Assembly: GCF_014137865.1 (NCBI RefSeq) | Contig: NZ_JACGWU010000002.1 | Location: 62,001-126,000 of the forward strand | Direction of reading: 5' to 3' | Source: Alpinimonas psychrophila | GTDB lineage: Bacteria > Actinomycetota > Actinomycetes > Actinomycetales > Microbacteriaceae | DNA: 64,000 bases | Shown here: piece after piece, positions 50,299-58,797 of the stretch | Layout of the letters: every line of letters starts with the position of its first letter | How positions within the stretch are numbered: position 1 is the first letter of the stretch | Position numbers and translations under genes: made by a program | Notes under the pieces: model-generated | What the model saw: only the letters and a program-made list of their open reading frames with translations | Told to the model about the DNA's origin: nothing | Databases searched by the model: none

Positions 50299-51552
50299 CT
50301 AGGCGTCGATAACGAGGGATTTGAGCTTCACGGATGTGTCGGCAGCGGTAGCGGGATCGATGGTCTGGCCATCCCCCAGCGCACGGCGCACGGCCATATA
50401 GTCGGGAGCGTCATTGACCGTGTCAATGGCAATCAAGCGGCCCTCCCGAAAATACAGAACGGAGAACTTCTCGTCATCGGGGTTACCACGCACAACGGTC
50501 TGGTCGTAGCCCGTTGAGAGCCCCGCGATTTGGAGCTTCAGGTCAGCTTGGTCAGACCAGAACCACGGTACCGCGCGGTACCGCTCGGATTTTCCGAGCA
50601 GGCTGGCGGCCGCGATGCGCGACTGATCAACCGCGTTCTGTACGGATTCGAGGCGAACCTGAGTGCCCCCGCCGAGAGGATGAGGCAACAGGACAGCATC
50701 GCCGGAGGCGACGACGCGGTGGTCGCTCGTGCGAGCGAATTCATCGACCACGATGGCGCCGTTGATGACCTCAAGGCCCAATTTTTCGGCCAGTTCGCCG
50801 CGGGCGATGACACCGATTCCCACGAGAACGATGTCGGCCGGAATCACCTCGCCATCCGCCAGCTGAACACCGGTGACCTGATCCCCATCGCCCACAAACT
50901 GCGAGAGCTGGGCAGCAAGGCGAACCGAGGTACCCCGACGTTCATGCGCCTGACGGAAGAACTCGCTGGTCTCGGTGGAGACCGCGCGGGCAATGAGGCG
51001 ATCGGCGGCTTCGAGAACGGTAACCGTCTTGCCGGCCTTGCGGGCACCGGCAGCAACCTCAAGACCGATAAAGCCACCGCCGACAACCACCACGTTCTGG
51101 GCAGTGGACCATCGGCTCTTCAGCTCGTCGGCATCGGCCAAGTCGCGCAGGTACAACACGCCACCGAAGTCGGCGCCGGGGAGTGGCAAGCGTCGGGGAG
51201 TCGAACCGGGGGCCAAGGCCAGACCGGTGAAGTGCAGTTCGCGACCGGTGGAGGTGACCGCTACTCCGCGGTCGTCGGCAGACGGACCTTCAAAAGAGAT
51301 CTCTTCGACTTTTTCGTCGGTAATGACAACAATGCCACGCTCGACGTAGAACGAGGGCGAACGAAGTTCCAGAGACTCCACGTCGGCGTCGCCGGCAAGG
51401 TAGGCCTTGGACAGGGGTGGACGTTGGTAAGGACCGTGGGGTTCCTCACCGACGATGGTGAGCTCCCCCTCGTAGCCATCTTCCCGAAGCGTTACGGCAA
51501 TCTGCATACCGGCTTGGCCGGCACCAACGATGAGGATGCTCTCGTGACTCAT
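50299..51552 (-). CDS. creE: FAD-dependent ferredoxin reductase for P450
   Basis: A 417-aa NAD(P)H:ferredoxin reductase of the putidaredoxin-reductase type. FAD motif ILIVGAGQAGMQIAVTL near residues 5-21, PYQRPPLSKAYLAGD, NAD motif VVVVGGGFIGLEVA, DRLIARAVS, VGIGVIARGELAE, and the C-terminal FWSDQADLKLQIAG. It directly follows the ferredoxin (2 bp gap), giving a class I P450 electron chain NADH-reductase-ferredoxin-P450. Named after CreE by context. Confidence 0.9.
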   Translation of the reverse strand: MSHESILIVGAGQAGMQIAVTLREDGYEGELTIVGEEPHGPYQRPPLSKAYLAGDADVESLELRSPSFYVERGIVVITDEKVEEISFEGPSADDRGVAVTSTGRELHFTGLALAPGSTPRRLPLPGADFGGVLYLRDLADADELKSRWSTAQNVVVVGGGFIGLEVAAGARKAGKTVTVLEAADRLIARAVSTETSEFFRQAHERRGTSVRLAAQLSQFVGDGDQVTGVQLADGEVIPADIVLVGIGVIARGELAEKLGLEVINGAIVVDEFARTSDHRVVASGDAVLLPHPLGGGTQVRLESVQNAVDQSRIAAASLLGKSERYRAVPWFWSDQADLKLQIAGLSTGYDQTVVRGNPDDEKFSVLYFREGRLIAIDTVNDAPDYMAVRRALGDGQTIDPATAADTSVKLKSLVIDA

Positions 51553-51554
51553 AA

Positions 51555-51878
51555 TCAGACCTGCTTGGGTGCGATACGGACGGTCAAACCATTGAGGTCA
51601 TCGCGCATCTTGATCTGGCACGAGAGTCGGCTGTGGGGCGTGCGCTCCGAGGCCGTTCCATCGAGCATGTCGTCTTCGAGGTCTCCGGCCTCACCCACGG
51701 CATCCATGAAGGCACCGTCAACGTAGACATGGCACGTCGCGCAGGCGCACGCGCCACCACACTCGGCAACAATGCCGGTGACACCGTTCTTGACGGCCGT
51801 TTCCATGACGGAGTCGCCCACGCGGGCGTCCAGGGTCGTGGTCGTGCCATCGGGTGAGATATACGTGATTTCAGGCAT
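51555..51878 (-). CDS. creF: 2Fe-2S ferredoxin for P450
   Basis: A 107-aa adrenodoxin/putidaredoxin-type ferredoxin. Cluster cysteines: C-x5-C-x2-C in AECGGACACATCHVYV (about residues 39-50) and the fourth Cys in SRLSCQIKMRDD. Length and cysteine spacing are typical of vertebrate-type ferredoxins serving class I P450s. It sits between the SDR and the reductase gene. Named after CreF by context. Confidence 0.9.
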   Translation of the reverse strand: MPEITYISPDGTTTTLDARVGDSVMETAVKNGVTGIVAECGGACACATCHVYVDGAFMDAVGEAGDLEDDMLDGTASERTPHSRLSCQIKMRDDLNGLTVRIAPKQV

Positions 51879-51939
51879 GCGATGTCTCCTTGCGAATAAT
51901 GCGTTCTCAGTGAAGCGTGCGGGGGTTCGGATCGAGGAA

Positions 51940-52695
51940 CTAGATGAACTGTTTGCCGCCGTCGACGACGAGTGTCTGGCCGGTCATGTAGCCGGCGCCA
52001 TCACCCGCGAGGAAAAGTGCTGTTCCGACGATGTCTTCGGGCTGGCTCGCACGCTTGAGGGCACCGCGGTCAACGCCGTAGCTAGCCGCGTCATCCATCA
52101 AGGCGAGGCTCGCTTCGGTGAGGGTGAATCCGGGAGCAATCACGTTGACAGTGACATTCTTCGCCCCCATTTCGCGGGCCATCACCCGCGTCATCGCGAT
52201 GACGGCGCCTTTGGAGGCAACGTAGTGCATCCACAGCGGTGAACCGCTGAAAACGGTGGCGGAGGCGATGTTGATGACGCGCCCACCCTCGGTCATTTTC
52301 GGGTAGACGGCAGCGGAGCAGAGCCACGCCCCCTTCACGTTGACGGCCATGACCCTATCCCACTCGTTGGGGTCAATCTCCGTGAATGCAGTGCGCTTGA
52401 GAGTGGCATAGATAGCCGCATTGTTTACCAGTACGTCAATTCGCCCAAACTCAACCAGAGCAGCATTTGCCATAGCCTGAGTCGAGGTGGGATCTGTCAC
52501 ATTGACCGTGACGGCAATAGCCGGGATGTCATGATTGGTCAAAATAGCCACCGTTTCTTGGGCCCCCACCGAGTCAATGTCGGCAACGACCACCTTGGCG
52601 CCAGCTTGGCCAAAGCCGAGGGCGAACGCGCGACCAAGGCCACCCGCCGCGCCGGTGACAATAACGACCTTGTCATCAAGAGTGTTGGGTGACAT
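51940..52695 (-). CDS. SDR alcohol dehydrogenase of cre-type operon
   Basis: A 251-aa short-chain dehydrogenase with VIVTGAAGGLGRAFA, DIDSVGAQE, VLVNNAAIYA, NIASATVFSG (Ser), MHYVASKGAVIA (Tyr, Lys) and MTGQTLVVDGGKQFI. The stop of the HD gene and the ATG are adjacent, and the ferredoxin gene follows by 61 bp. It would oxidise the 4-hydroxybenzyl alcohol (or alkylphenol alcohol) formed after phosphate removal. Confidence 0.87.
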   Translation of the reverse strand: MSPNTLDDKVVIVTGAAGGLGRAFALGFGQAGAKVVVADIDSVGAQETVAILTNHDIPAIAVTVNVTDPTSTQAMANAALVEFGRIDVLVNNAAIYATLKRTAFTEIDPNEWDRVMAVNVKGAWLCSAAVYPKMTEGGRVINIASATVFSGSPLWMHYVASKGAVIAMTRVMAREMGAKNVTVNVIAPGFTLTEASLALMDDAASYGVDRGALKRASQPEDIVGTALFLAGDGAGYMTGQTLVVDGGKQFI

Positions 52696-53403
52696 TTAGA
52701 TCTCCTCTCGTACGTAGCAATGAGCCATCTGGCTACTCATGTTCATGCATTCAATCGACATCAGGGCCAACGACATCGCCTTGCCCTCGTCGGTGAACAG
52801 GTCCTCATAGGCGCGAAAGCCATTGATGCGCACGGACTCTTCACGGTCCAGACCAAAGCGCGGCATAGCCACGTCGACGCCGTGGGGCGAGACACGCCAA
52901 ATCTTGTCGGAATCTTTCACCAACGAATCATTCAGACTGATGGAGGTGAGGCGGGTGTCGTGACCGTCGATGATGGCGCAGATTTCCACGATGTCTTCCT
53001 CGGGGATTCCGGCCTCCGTCAGCACCTCGCGAGCGATGCGTGCGCCCTCTTTTTCGTGCTTGATGACCACATGGTGCAGGCTTCCATCGCGGTCGGGAGC
53101 GATGGCCTGGAAGGCCTCGTTCTCATCGATGGTCGACCATCCGGTGTCATGCAAAATAATGGCCGGTAACACGATGTTCTCGTCGGCTCCCGGAATACGG
53201 GTCAAAAGCGACCGAGCGATTCCATAGGAGTAGAGGGTGTGCGCATCGTTGTCGCGGGTTTGCAGGTACGGTGTGGCGAGTTGCCAAATGAGCGCATCCC
53301 GCTCCCCCATCGTGATCATTCCAGGCACCTTGTCACGGGCCGGAATACGGTCGGTGACGTCGCGGCCAAGATAGTTCAGCGGGGAGCGGGATGCGTTACT
53401 CAT
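52696..53403 (-). CDS. HD-domain phosphohydrolase, CreD-like copy 2
   Basis: A 235-aa HD-domain protein. Motifs: NDAHTLYSYGIARSLL, ILHDTGWSTIDENEAF (HD pair), VIKHEKEGARIAREVL, IIDGHDTRLTSISLND, VKDSDKIWRVS. The same order and spacing occur in the HD protein at 49600-50289, showing a common origin despite low overall identity. It lies immediately after the PEP-utilising subunit, where a phosphohydrolase acting on aryl phosphates would be expected. Confidence 0.82.
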   Translation of the reverse strand: MSNASRSPLNYLGRDVTDRIPARDKVPGMITMGERDALIWQLATPYLQTRDNDAHTLYSYGIARSLLTRIPGADENIVLPAIILHDTGWSTIDENEAFQAIAPDRDGSLHHVVIKHEKEGARIAREVLTEAGIPEEDIVEICAIIDGHDTRLTSISLNDSLVKDSDKIWRVSPHGVDVAMPRFGLDREESVRINGFRAYEDLFTDEGKAMSLALMSIECMNMSSQMAHCYVREEI

Positions 53404-53429
53404 TGTGGTTTCTCCTGGTGAGAAATCCT

Positions 53430-55253
53430 CTAGTCGAGGATCTTCACGGTTCCTTGGGTGCCGTCAACACGCAGCTTCATGCCGGTCTTGATAACGGTGG
53501 ATGCTTTACCGGTTCCGGTAACGGCGGGGAGGCCGTACTCACGGCAGACGATGGCCGCATGGCTCATCATTCCACCGATGTCGGTGACCGTAGCGACAAT
53601 CTTGCCAAAGACGGGACCCCAGCTGGGAGCCGTGACGGTGGCGACCAAGATTTCACCCTGCTGCAACTCGCTCAACTGACTGGCATGCGTGATGACGCGG
53701 GCCAGACCCTCGACCACACCGCCCGACGCAGCCATTCCCTTGAGAAGCGTGTCATCTCCGCCATCGACACCCAACCACTGCTGAACCTGCTCGGTGGTGA
53801 TTCCCCAGAGCATGAGGGTGAAGGGCTCACTGATGACCTCGGGAGGTGTGTTGAACGCAGGAGCCGGACGAGCCGTCTCGAGTGCCGTCACGATTGCCGT
53901 ACGACGGGCAATCTCCTTGGGCCAGTACGTGGGACCAATGGGGTCGGTGCCGACACCCCAGGCGTTGGCATAGTCGAAGAGAACCGGGCGAACCTCGTCG
54001 CGCGACAGGTACAAGATGTCATCGGCGTTTTCCCAGAAGCCCTCGTTGTGCAAGAGGTGGGAGAGCTGACGGATCTTGCGCCAGAAGACGCCCATGGTCC
54101 AGTGCTCAATGTAGAAGTTGTGGTCTTCAACGTAGGGGTAGACCACACGAGCCAAGCCGAGCTTGCCCTGGAAGGTTTCCAGTGCTTCGCCTTCGAGGAT
54201 CTCGGAATATTCGCCGACGATCCGGTCACGCTCCACGATGAGGGCATCCTTGGGGCGGTGCAGTTGCTCACCGCGAGCGGCACGAACAACATAGTCCTGG
54301 ATGTAGCCCATAGGCAGGTCCAGGCTGTCACGCCAGTAAACGTCAGTTCCGTAGAATCCGTTGCCGGAGGTGTAGTTGAACCACGGCTCCTGAGCGGTCT
54401 CCCATGCGGCGATCCACTGGGCTCCGGCCGTCGTGCCCGCGAGCGAACCGAGAACGCCAGCGGCACTGGTCTTAGCGGCAAAGATTGCCGTGAGATCGAG
54501 CTTGACAGCTAACTCGGCGAGGTGCTTGAGCTCGTCGTCGGGACGGAAGAGGACCGAGTCAACGCCGGTGACCATCTTGGCGATGGCGAGGTCGGGGATG
54601 CCGGGGAAGGCCTCCTTGCAGAAACCAAAGAAGTCAAGGTAGGCAACGTAGCCGAGGTTCAAGAACTCGAAGTGGTGCTCCCAGTTGCGGTACGCGAGCT
54701 GGATGAGGCGGTCATAGTCTTCGAACATCTTGACGCTGGGGTCCATGCCGACACCGCCGGTGATGTCATCCATCGACACCATGTCGGGCAGAACCTCAAA
54801 GTTGATGGCATCCATCTCTTCGATGTTGGCGAGAACTTTCTTCTTCCAGTTCTCCAGCAGAGTGGTCCAGTTCTGGAAATAATAACCGGCGCGCTCCATG
54901 AAGTGAGGAACGCGGTCACCGATCAGCTCGGGAGAAACAGCAACGGGGCTGAAGTAGTTGTACCCGTTGTGGATACGGAAGTCGATGCCGTTGGCGGGAG
55001 GAATGATGTAGTGACGCGTGTTGTACGCGCCGAGGCAACGGCTCGCGAACTCGACACCAATCACCTCGAAGGGCTTGAAGACGTTGGGCCAGTGCTGGCT
55101 GTCGCAGAACCAGAACTTCTCATCTTCCTTCTCCCGAAGGTTGTCCTGGAAGACCAGGTTATAAGGGTAGAGATCCTGCCAACCTTCGGCGCCTTTCGGA
55201 GCAGTCGTGTCATAGGGCGAAGGGAAACTTTTCTTTACAACGCTTTGCGTCAT
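53430..55253 (-). CDS. PEP-utilising enzyme subunit of phenol kinase (CreH/CreI-like)
   Basis: A 607-aa protein. The C-terminal swivelling domain has the phosphohistidine motif GGMMSHAAIVCREYGLPAV (His about 565), as in PEP synthase/pyruvate phosphate dikinase. The N-terminal approx. 480 residues form a distinct domain (WFCDSQHWPNVFKPFEVIG, YNYFSPVAVSPE) also seen in phenylphosphate-synthase-like proteins. Start ATG 55253. With the ATP-binding partner upstream it makes the split kinase that phosphorylates 4-cresol in the Corynebacterium CreHI system. Which of H or I corresponds is not certain, so no symbol is given. Confidence 0.87.
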   Translation of the reverse strand: MTQSVVKKSFPSPYDTTAPKGAEGWQDLYPYNLVFQDNLREKEDEKFWFCDSQHWPNVFKPFEVIGVEFASRCLGAYNTRHYIIPPANGIDFRIHNGYNYFSPVAVSPELIGDRVPHFMERAGYYFQNWTTLLENWKKKVLANIEEMDAINFEVLPDMVSMDDITGGVGMDPSVKMFEDYDRLIQLAYRNWEHHFEFLNLGYVAYLDFFGFCKEAFPGIPDLAIAKMVTGVDSVLFRPDDELKHLAELAVKLDLTAIFAAKTSAAGVLGSLAGTTAGAQWIAAWETAQEPWFNYTSGNGFYGTDVYWRDSLDLPMGYIQDYVVRAARGEQLHRPKDALIVERDRIVGEYSEILEGEALETFQGKLGLARVVYPYVEDHNFYIEHWTMGVFWRKIRQLSHLLHNEGFWENADDILYLSRDEVRPVLFDYANAWGVGTDPIGPTYWPKEIARRTAIVTALETARPAPAFNTPPEVISEPFTLMLWGITTEQVQQWLGVDGGDDTLLKGMAASGGVVEGLARVITHASQLSELQQGEILVATVTAPSWGPVFGKIVATVTDIGGMMSHAAIVCREYGLPAVTGTGKASTVIKTGMKLRVDGTQGTVKILD

Positions 55254-55357
55254 TGCAGAGCCTTTCATTGGTTGGATGTGAGTTGTTGTGCGATTAATGT
55301 TGCAGGTTGTCGTGCAAGTTGTTGTGCAGGTTGTAGAACGGGTTGTGCGGGGGAGAT
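55254..55357 (-). repeat. Repeat-rich spacer between the two kinase subunits
   Basis: Read on the minus strand, the spacer contains imperfect copies of TGCACRACAAC: CTGCACAACAACT, TGCACGACAACC and a partial third. In the frame following the upstream stop it would encode a Pro/Gln/Ala-rich linker-like peptide (ISPAQPVLQPAQQLARQPAT) before stopping, but this is out of frame with the downstream gene. Confidence 0.5.
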
Positions 55358-56428
55358 TTAGCGGTTGACCTGAGTCATCAAAGATTTCGTGATGGCCTCA
55401 ATGCCAGAACCTGCGGAAACGAAACTGACGGCCGAGGCCTTCTGCGACCAGACCGTCTCGGGACGGCTCTGCAGGAGGAGAACGTTGTGCCCATCGGGCA
55501 AGTCGGCGTCGATAGCCCACTCGACATCCTGAACGCAGCCGTAGTGCTTCTCAGCACTCTTGGCGAGCTTGGCTACGGCGATGATTTCGTCGTCACTCAG
55601 GCTCGAGGAGTTGCGGCGCTCGGCTTCGATCTCGCGGCGTTCGACCGTGCCGTGGGTGGTGGGAACCAGTTCCTCGTGCTTGTCGGAGATGATGCGGTTG
55701 ACGACCGACAGCATGATCTTGTCGACCACGAAGTTGTCGGGGGTGACCTCGCCGGAAACCACGAGTTCGCCCAAGCCCCAGCTGGAGTCAATGACAATCT
55801 TCGAACGGTCGCCGTTGCCGGGATCGATTGTCATGGCGACCCCCGAGGTGCGGGAGTTAACCATCTTCTGCACGGCGACGGCCATGGAGAGGCCTTCGTC
55901 GGAGATGTTGTTGGCCATGCGATAAGTGATGGCGCGGGCCGTGTACAGGCTGGCCCAGCACTCACGAATCTTCTCGTGAACGTTGTGCTCGCCCGTGATC
56001 CAAAGGTAGGTGTCCTGCTGACCGGCGAAGCTGGCGTCAGGAAGGTCCTCAGCTGTTGCGCTGGAGCGAACGGCTACGGGAACTTCTCCCCCGCACAGGC
56101 TCATCAAAGCTTGGTACGCGGCGGCCGTGGCCTCCCGAACGTCATCGGGTACCGACTGCGTCAGAATCAATTCCCGGATGTGGGTGGCCCGCTTATCAAC
56201 CTCGTCCACGTCATCCATGTCGAGACCATCGAGGATCGTAATGATGTGCTCGCGCAGCGTGGTCTGGTTCATGACAGCGTTAAAGGCATCCGTGGTCACG
56301 GCAAAACCGGGAGGGACAGGAGCGCCCGCGCTGGTCATGATGGCCAGAGAAGTGCACTTGCCGCCGAGGCGATCGTGCTCCGGTTTTTCAGCGCTGTCAA
56401 AGGCAAACGTGAAGAGAGATGTTGTCAT
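55358..56428 (-). CDS. PEP synthase-like ATP-binding subunit of phenol kinase (CreH/CreI-like)
   Basis: A 356-aa ATP-grasp subunit equal to the N-terminal nucleotide-binding domain of PEP synthase/PPDK. LGGKCTSLAIMTSAGAPVPP is near residues 20-39. AVRSSATAEDLPDASFAGQQ (ATP-binding signature) and VDSRTSGVAMTIDPG equivalents (KMVNSRTSGVAMTIDPGNGD) follow, then WGLGELVVSGEVTPD. Start ATG at 56428 with AGGAG; it lies 11 bp after the P450 stop. It works with the PEP-utilising subunit to transfer phosphate from ATP to a phenol hydroxyl. The split architecture matches CreH/CreI. Confidence 0.87.
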   Translation of the reverse strand: MTTSLFTFAFDSAEKPEHDRLGGKCTSLAIMTSAGAPVPPGFAVTTDAFNAVMNQTTLREHIITILDGLDMDDVDEVDKRATHIRELILTQSVPDDVREATAAAYQALMSLCGGEVPVAVRSSATAEDLPDASFAGQQDTYLWITGEHNVHEKIRECWASLYTARAITYRMANNISDEGLSMAVAVQKMVNSRTSGVAMTIDPGNGDRSKIVIDSSWGLGELVVSGEVTPDNFVVDKIMLSVVNRIISDKHEELVPTTHGTVERREIEAERRNSSSLSDDEIIAVAKLAKSAEKHYGCVQDVEWAIDADLPDGHNVLLLQSRPETVWSQKASAVSFVSAGSGIEAITKSLMTQVNR

Positions 56429-56439
56429 ATCAATTACTC

Positions 56440-57687
56440 CTAGTTGTTCCACTGGACCGGCACAGCGGTCGGGACGCGGAAAGAAAGATTGTCACCAAAG
56501 GTGATGGGGGCCCCGGGAGCGAGCTGCAACTGAGGAAGGCGCTTGGTGATTTCTTCCAAGGCAACGCGGGTCTGCAGCTTGCCGAGCATGTTTCCGATGC
56601 AGTAGTGGATACCGAAGCCGAACGAGAGGTGGTTGCGGGCATTCTCTCGCGCAATGTCGAAGGTGTCAGGATCGGGAAAGATCGAAGCATCGCGGTTGGC
56701 CGAGCCCATAAGAAGCAGCACGTTTGACCCTTGAGGAATGGCAACGCCAGCGATTTCGGCATCGACGACGGCGGTGCGGCGCCACGCAAAAATGCTGCCA
56801 CTGACGCGCAGAATCTCGTCAATCGCCCCGTTGATCTTCGTGGGGTCTTCGGTGATGGCTGCGTAGGAGGCAGGGTTTTCCAGCAGAACCCGAACCGCGT
56901 TGGAGATCAGCGTGGTCGTGGTCTCGTGGCCCGCAAAAAGAAGGCTGTAGAGGAACGAGGCAATCTCGTGATCCGTGATCTCATCGCCGGCCGCTTGCAG
57001 GTTCACCAAGTCGGTAACGAGATTGTCTCCCGGCGTGATCTTGGCGTCGGTGACGAGCTTCACGCAGTAGTTCCAGTAGTTGACCATGTTGTGAGCGTGC
57101 GGAATCTGCTCGTCATCGGTGAGGTCACCCCACGTCAGGGTGGCGCGGCTTCCGCCCCATTCTTTGACTTCGCCGATCATGTCGGTTGGGACCCCGATGA
57201 GGGTGAAAATCGTGATGGTGGGGAGGTCATAAGCGACATCACTCAAGATGTCGGCTGGTGAACCCTTGGCAATCATGGCATCCAAAAGAATGTTCGTGTT
57301 TTCACGGATAAAAGGCTCGAGGACCTTGTATCGACGGGGCGTGAAGGCCTTCGTGGCCACGGCGCGAATGCGAGTGTGCTCGGGTGGAACGCGAGCCGAC
57401 AGACCGGAGTAAGTGGTGAAACCACCGTCATCCATGACCTTCTTGGCTGCTGCACACAGTGGCTTGACGGGCGCCTGAGCGTTAGCCGAGGAAAAGGCCT
57501 CCCAGTTGTCGAACGTCTCCTTGATGTCTGCGTAGCGCGAGACGACGAAGTAGCCAATCCGGTCATCGAACATGACGGGGGCTTCTTCTCGAAGCTCCTG
57601 GTACGCGCCAAAAGGGTCAGTGAGCTTGAAGGGCTCAAAGCCGTGATAGTCGGGGGTTGCCGGGGCCTGTTGCGTTGTAGAACTCAT
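56440..57687 (-). CDS. creJ: Cytochrome P450, CreJ-like
   Basis: A 415-aa bacterial class I cytochrome P450. I-helix LLFAGHETTTTLISN, ExxR motif in DEILRVSGSIFAWRR, and heme-binding FGFGIHYCIGNMLG (Cys about 363). In the Corynebacterium p-cresol pathway CreJ specifically oxidises the methyl group of the aryl phosphate, using CreE/CreF. The matching ferredoxin, reductase and split kinase genes in one operon support that role here. The 17-bp palindrome about 70 bp upstream is the likely regulatory site. Range of alkylphenols accepted is unknown. Confidence 0.9.
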   Translation of the reverse strand: MSSTTQQAPATPDYHGFEPFKLTDPFGAYQELREEAPVMFDDRIGYFVVSRYADIKETFDNWEAFSSANAQAPVKPLCAAAKKVMDDGGFTTYSGLSARVPPEHTRIRAVATKAFTPRRYKVLEPFIRENTNILLDAMIAKGSPADILSDVAYDLPTITIFTLIGVPTDMIGEVKEWGGSRATLTWGDLTDDEQIPHAHNMVNYWNYCVKLVTDAKITPGDNLVTDLVNLQAAGDEITDHEIASFLYSLLFAGHETTTTLISNAVRVLLENPASYAAITEDPTKINGAIDEILRVSGSIFAWRRTAVVDAEIAGVAIPQGSNVLLLMGSANRDASIFPDPDTFDIARENARNHLSFGFGIHYCIGNMLGKLQTRVALEEITKRLPQLQLAPGAPITFGDNLSFRVPTAVPVQWNN

Positions 57688-57755
57688 CGAGTTCCTCCTT
57701 GAACGAGATCGAGTTCTCTTAGTTTCATCCCGCTACGTTCGAAGCCAAAATAGTT

Positions 57756-57772
57756 TTCTCATTCAATGAGAA
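57756..57772. promoter_or_regulatory. Perfect dyad TTCTCATTCAATGAGAA upstream of P450 operon
   Basis: Eight-base perfect arms around a single central C, 69-85 bp upstream of the P450 start and 76 bp from the end of the iclR gene. It is a strong candidate operator for the IclR regulator encoded next to it. Confidence 0.6.
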
Positions 57773-57847
57773 CGACTTTAGTCACGATTTTTTAGCCTGC
57801 GGAAATGACGTCTTGCGCCCGGGAACGTCGGGTCCAATTCTGGCGAG

Positions 57848-58651
57848 CTAGAGCAACATTCGTGCCGAGAGCCCTACCATGGCGCCCTCGATGCGGTGCG
57901 CTGTTCCGGTGAGCATCGGCAAGAAACGGCTGACCTCTCGGTACCGATTCGATTCGAAGACCAAACCAACAGAGGCGACCGTCGTCTCGTTAAACACAAT
58001 CGGAACAGCCACCGAGAGGGCGCCGGGACGCATTTGTTCAATCGTGACGGCGTATCCCTGTTGCCCAATTTCTTCGAAGAGTTGTCGCAAAATGACGGGG
58101 TTCGTGACCGTCATCGGTGTCGGCTTCTCCAGCTCGCCCTCGAGATACGCATCGATGAACCACCCAGGTTGGGCGGCCAACATAACGCGACCAACAGCGG
58201 TGGCGTGCAAAGGCAAGCGTCCACCGACGCGGGAGACCACGGGCAACTTTCGTGAGCCATAGAGCTTGTCAACGTAGAGGGATTGCGTACCTTCTCGAAT
58301 GGCAAGGTGCACGTTTTCGCGGGTCAAGTCAAAGAGATCTTGCAAAAACGGATGCGCGCGATCGCGCAACCTGCGACCTGCAAGTTGCCCGAGCTCCCAA
58401 ATGCGAAACCCGATCTGATACTTGCCGTCGGACCCCTTGCGCAGGCCACCCCATTCTTCTAGTTCGCCAACTAGGCGATAGGCGGTAGAAAGGGGAAGTC
58501 CTGACTTCTGGGCAATGCGTGAAACAGAAAGCGACCCGGGGGCATCCTCAAAGGCAGCCAACACCGACAGCGCACGCGACGTGACGCTGGGCCCGCCTGC
58601 GGCTTCGCTCGCGCCCTCCGTGCTCCCCGTTATCTTGGTGCTCTCACCCAT
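57848..58651 (-). CDS. IclR-family regulator of cre-type operon (CreR-like)
   Basis: A 267-aa IclR regulator. Winged helix in about 25-90 (LSVLAAFEDAPGSLSVSRIAQ, SGLPLSTAYRLVGELE). Effector domain: AIREGTQSLYVDKLYGSRKL, GRLPLHATAVGRVMLAAQP, ALSVAVPIVFNETTVASVG. It is the first gene on the minus strand before the P450 operon with a 160-bp gap containing the perfect dyad. The Corynebacterium cre cluster also has an adjacent regulator gene (creR); whether they are orthologous is not shown. Confidence 0.87.
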   Translation of the reverse strand: MGESTKITGSTEGASEAAGGPSVTSRALSVLAAFEDAPGSLSVSRIAQKSGLPLSTAYRLVGELEEWGGLRKGSDGKYQIGFRIWELGQLAGRRLRDRAHPFLQDLFDLTRENVHLAIREGTQSLYVDKLYGSRKLPVVSRVGGRLPLHATAVGRVMLAAQPGWFIDAYLEGELEKPTPMTVTNPVILRQLFEEIGQQGYAVTIEQMRPGALSVAVPIVFNETTVASVGLVFESNRYREVSRFLPMLTGTAHRIEGAMVGLSARMLL

Positions 58652-58797
58652 GATTTACACAGTACTCGTGTGAACCCTTTCGGTCAGCTGTCCACCCAGA
58701 GGTTGAGTGAACCGGCATCCCGGGAGTAGGGTGAAATGGTGCTCGCAGTCCAGTTGTAGGCGGGCACACTACGGTAATACAGACCCCTCGGAGGCTA

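Noticed and set aside
50530-51726. 398-aa plus-strand open frame
   Set aside because: Complement shadow of the ferredoxin reductase and ferredoxin genes, both unmistakable on the minus strand.
53391-54512. 373-aa plus-strand open frame opposite the PEP-utilising gene
   Set aside because: Complement frame of a real gene with conserved catalytic His motif on the other strand; no ribosome-binding site or family.
55254-55357. CRISPR-like repeat array
   Set aside because: Repeats are only about 11 bp, imperfect and without constant spacers; no cas genes nearby.
55343-56443. 366-aa plus-strand open frame
   Set aside because: Exact complement of the ATP-grasp subunit, which shows clear PPDK motifs.
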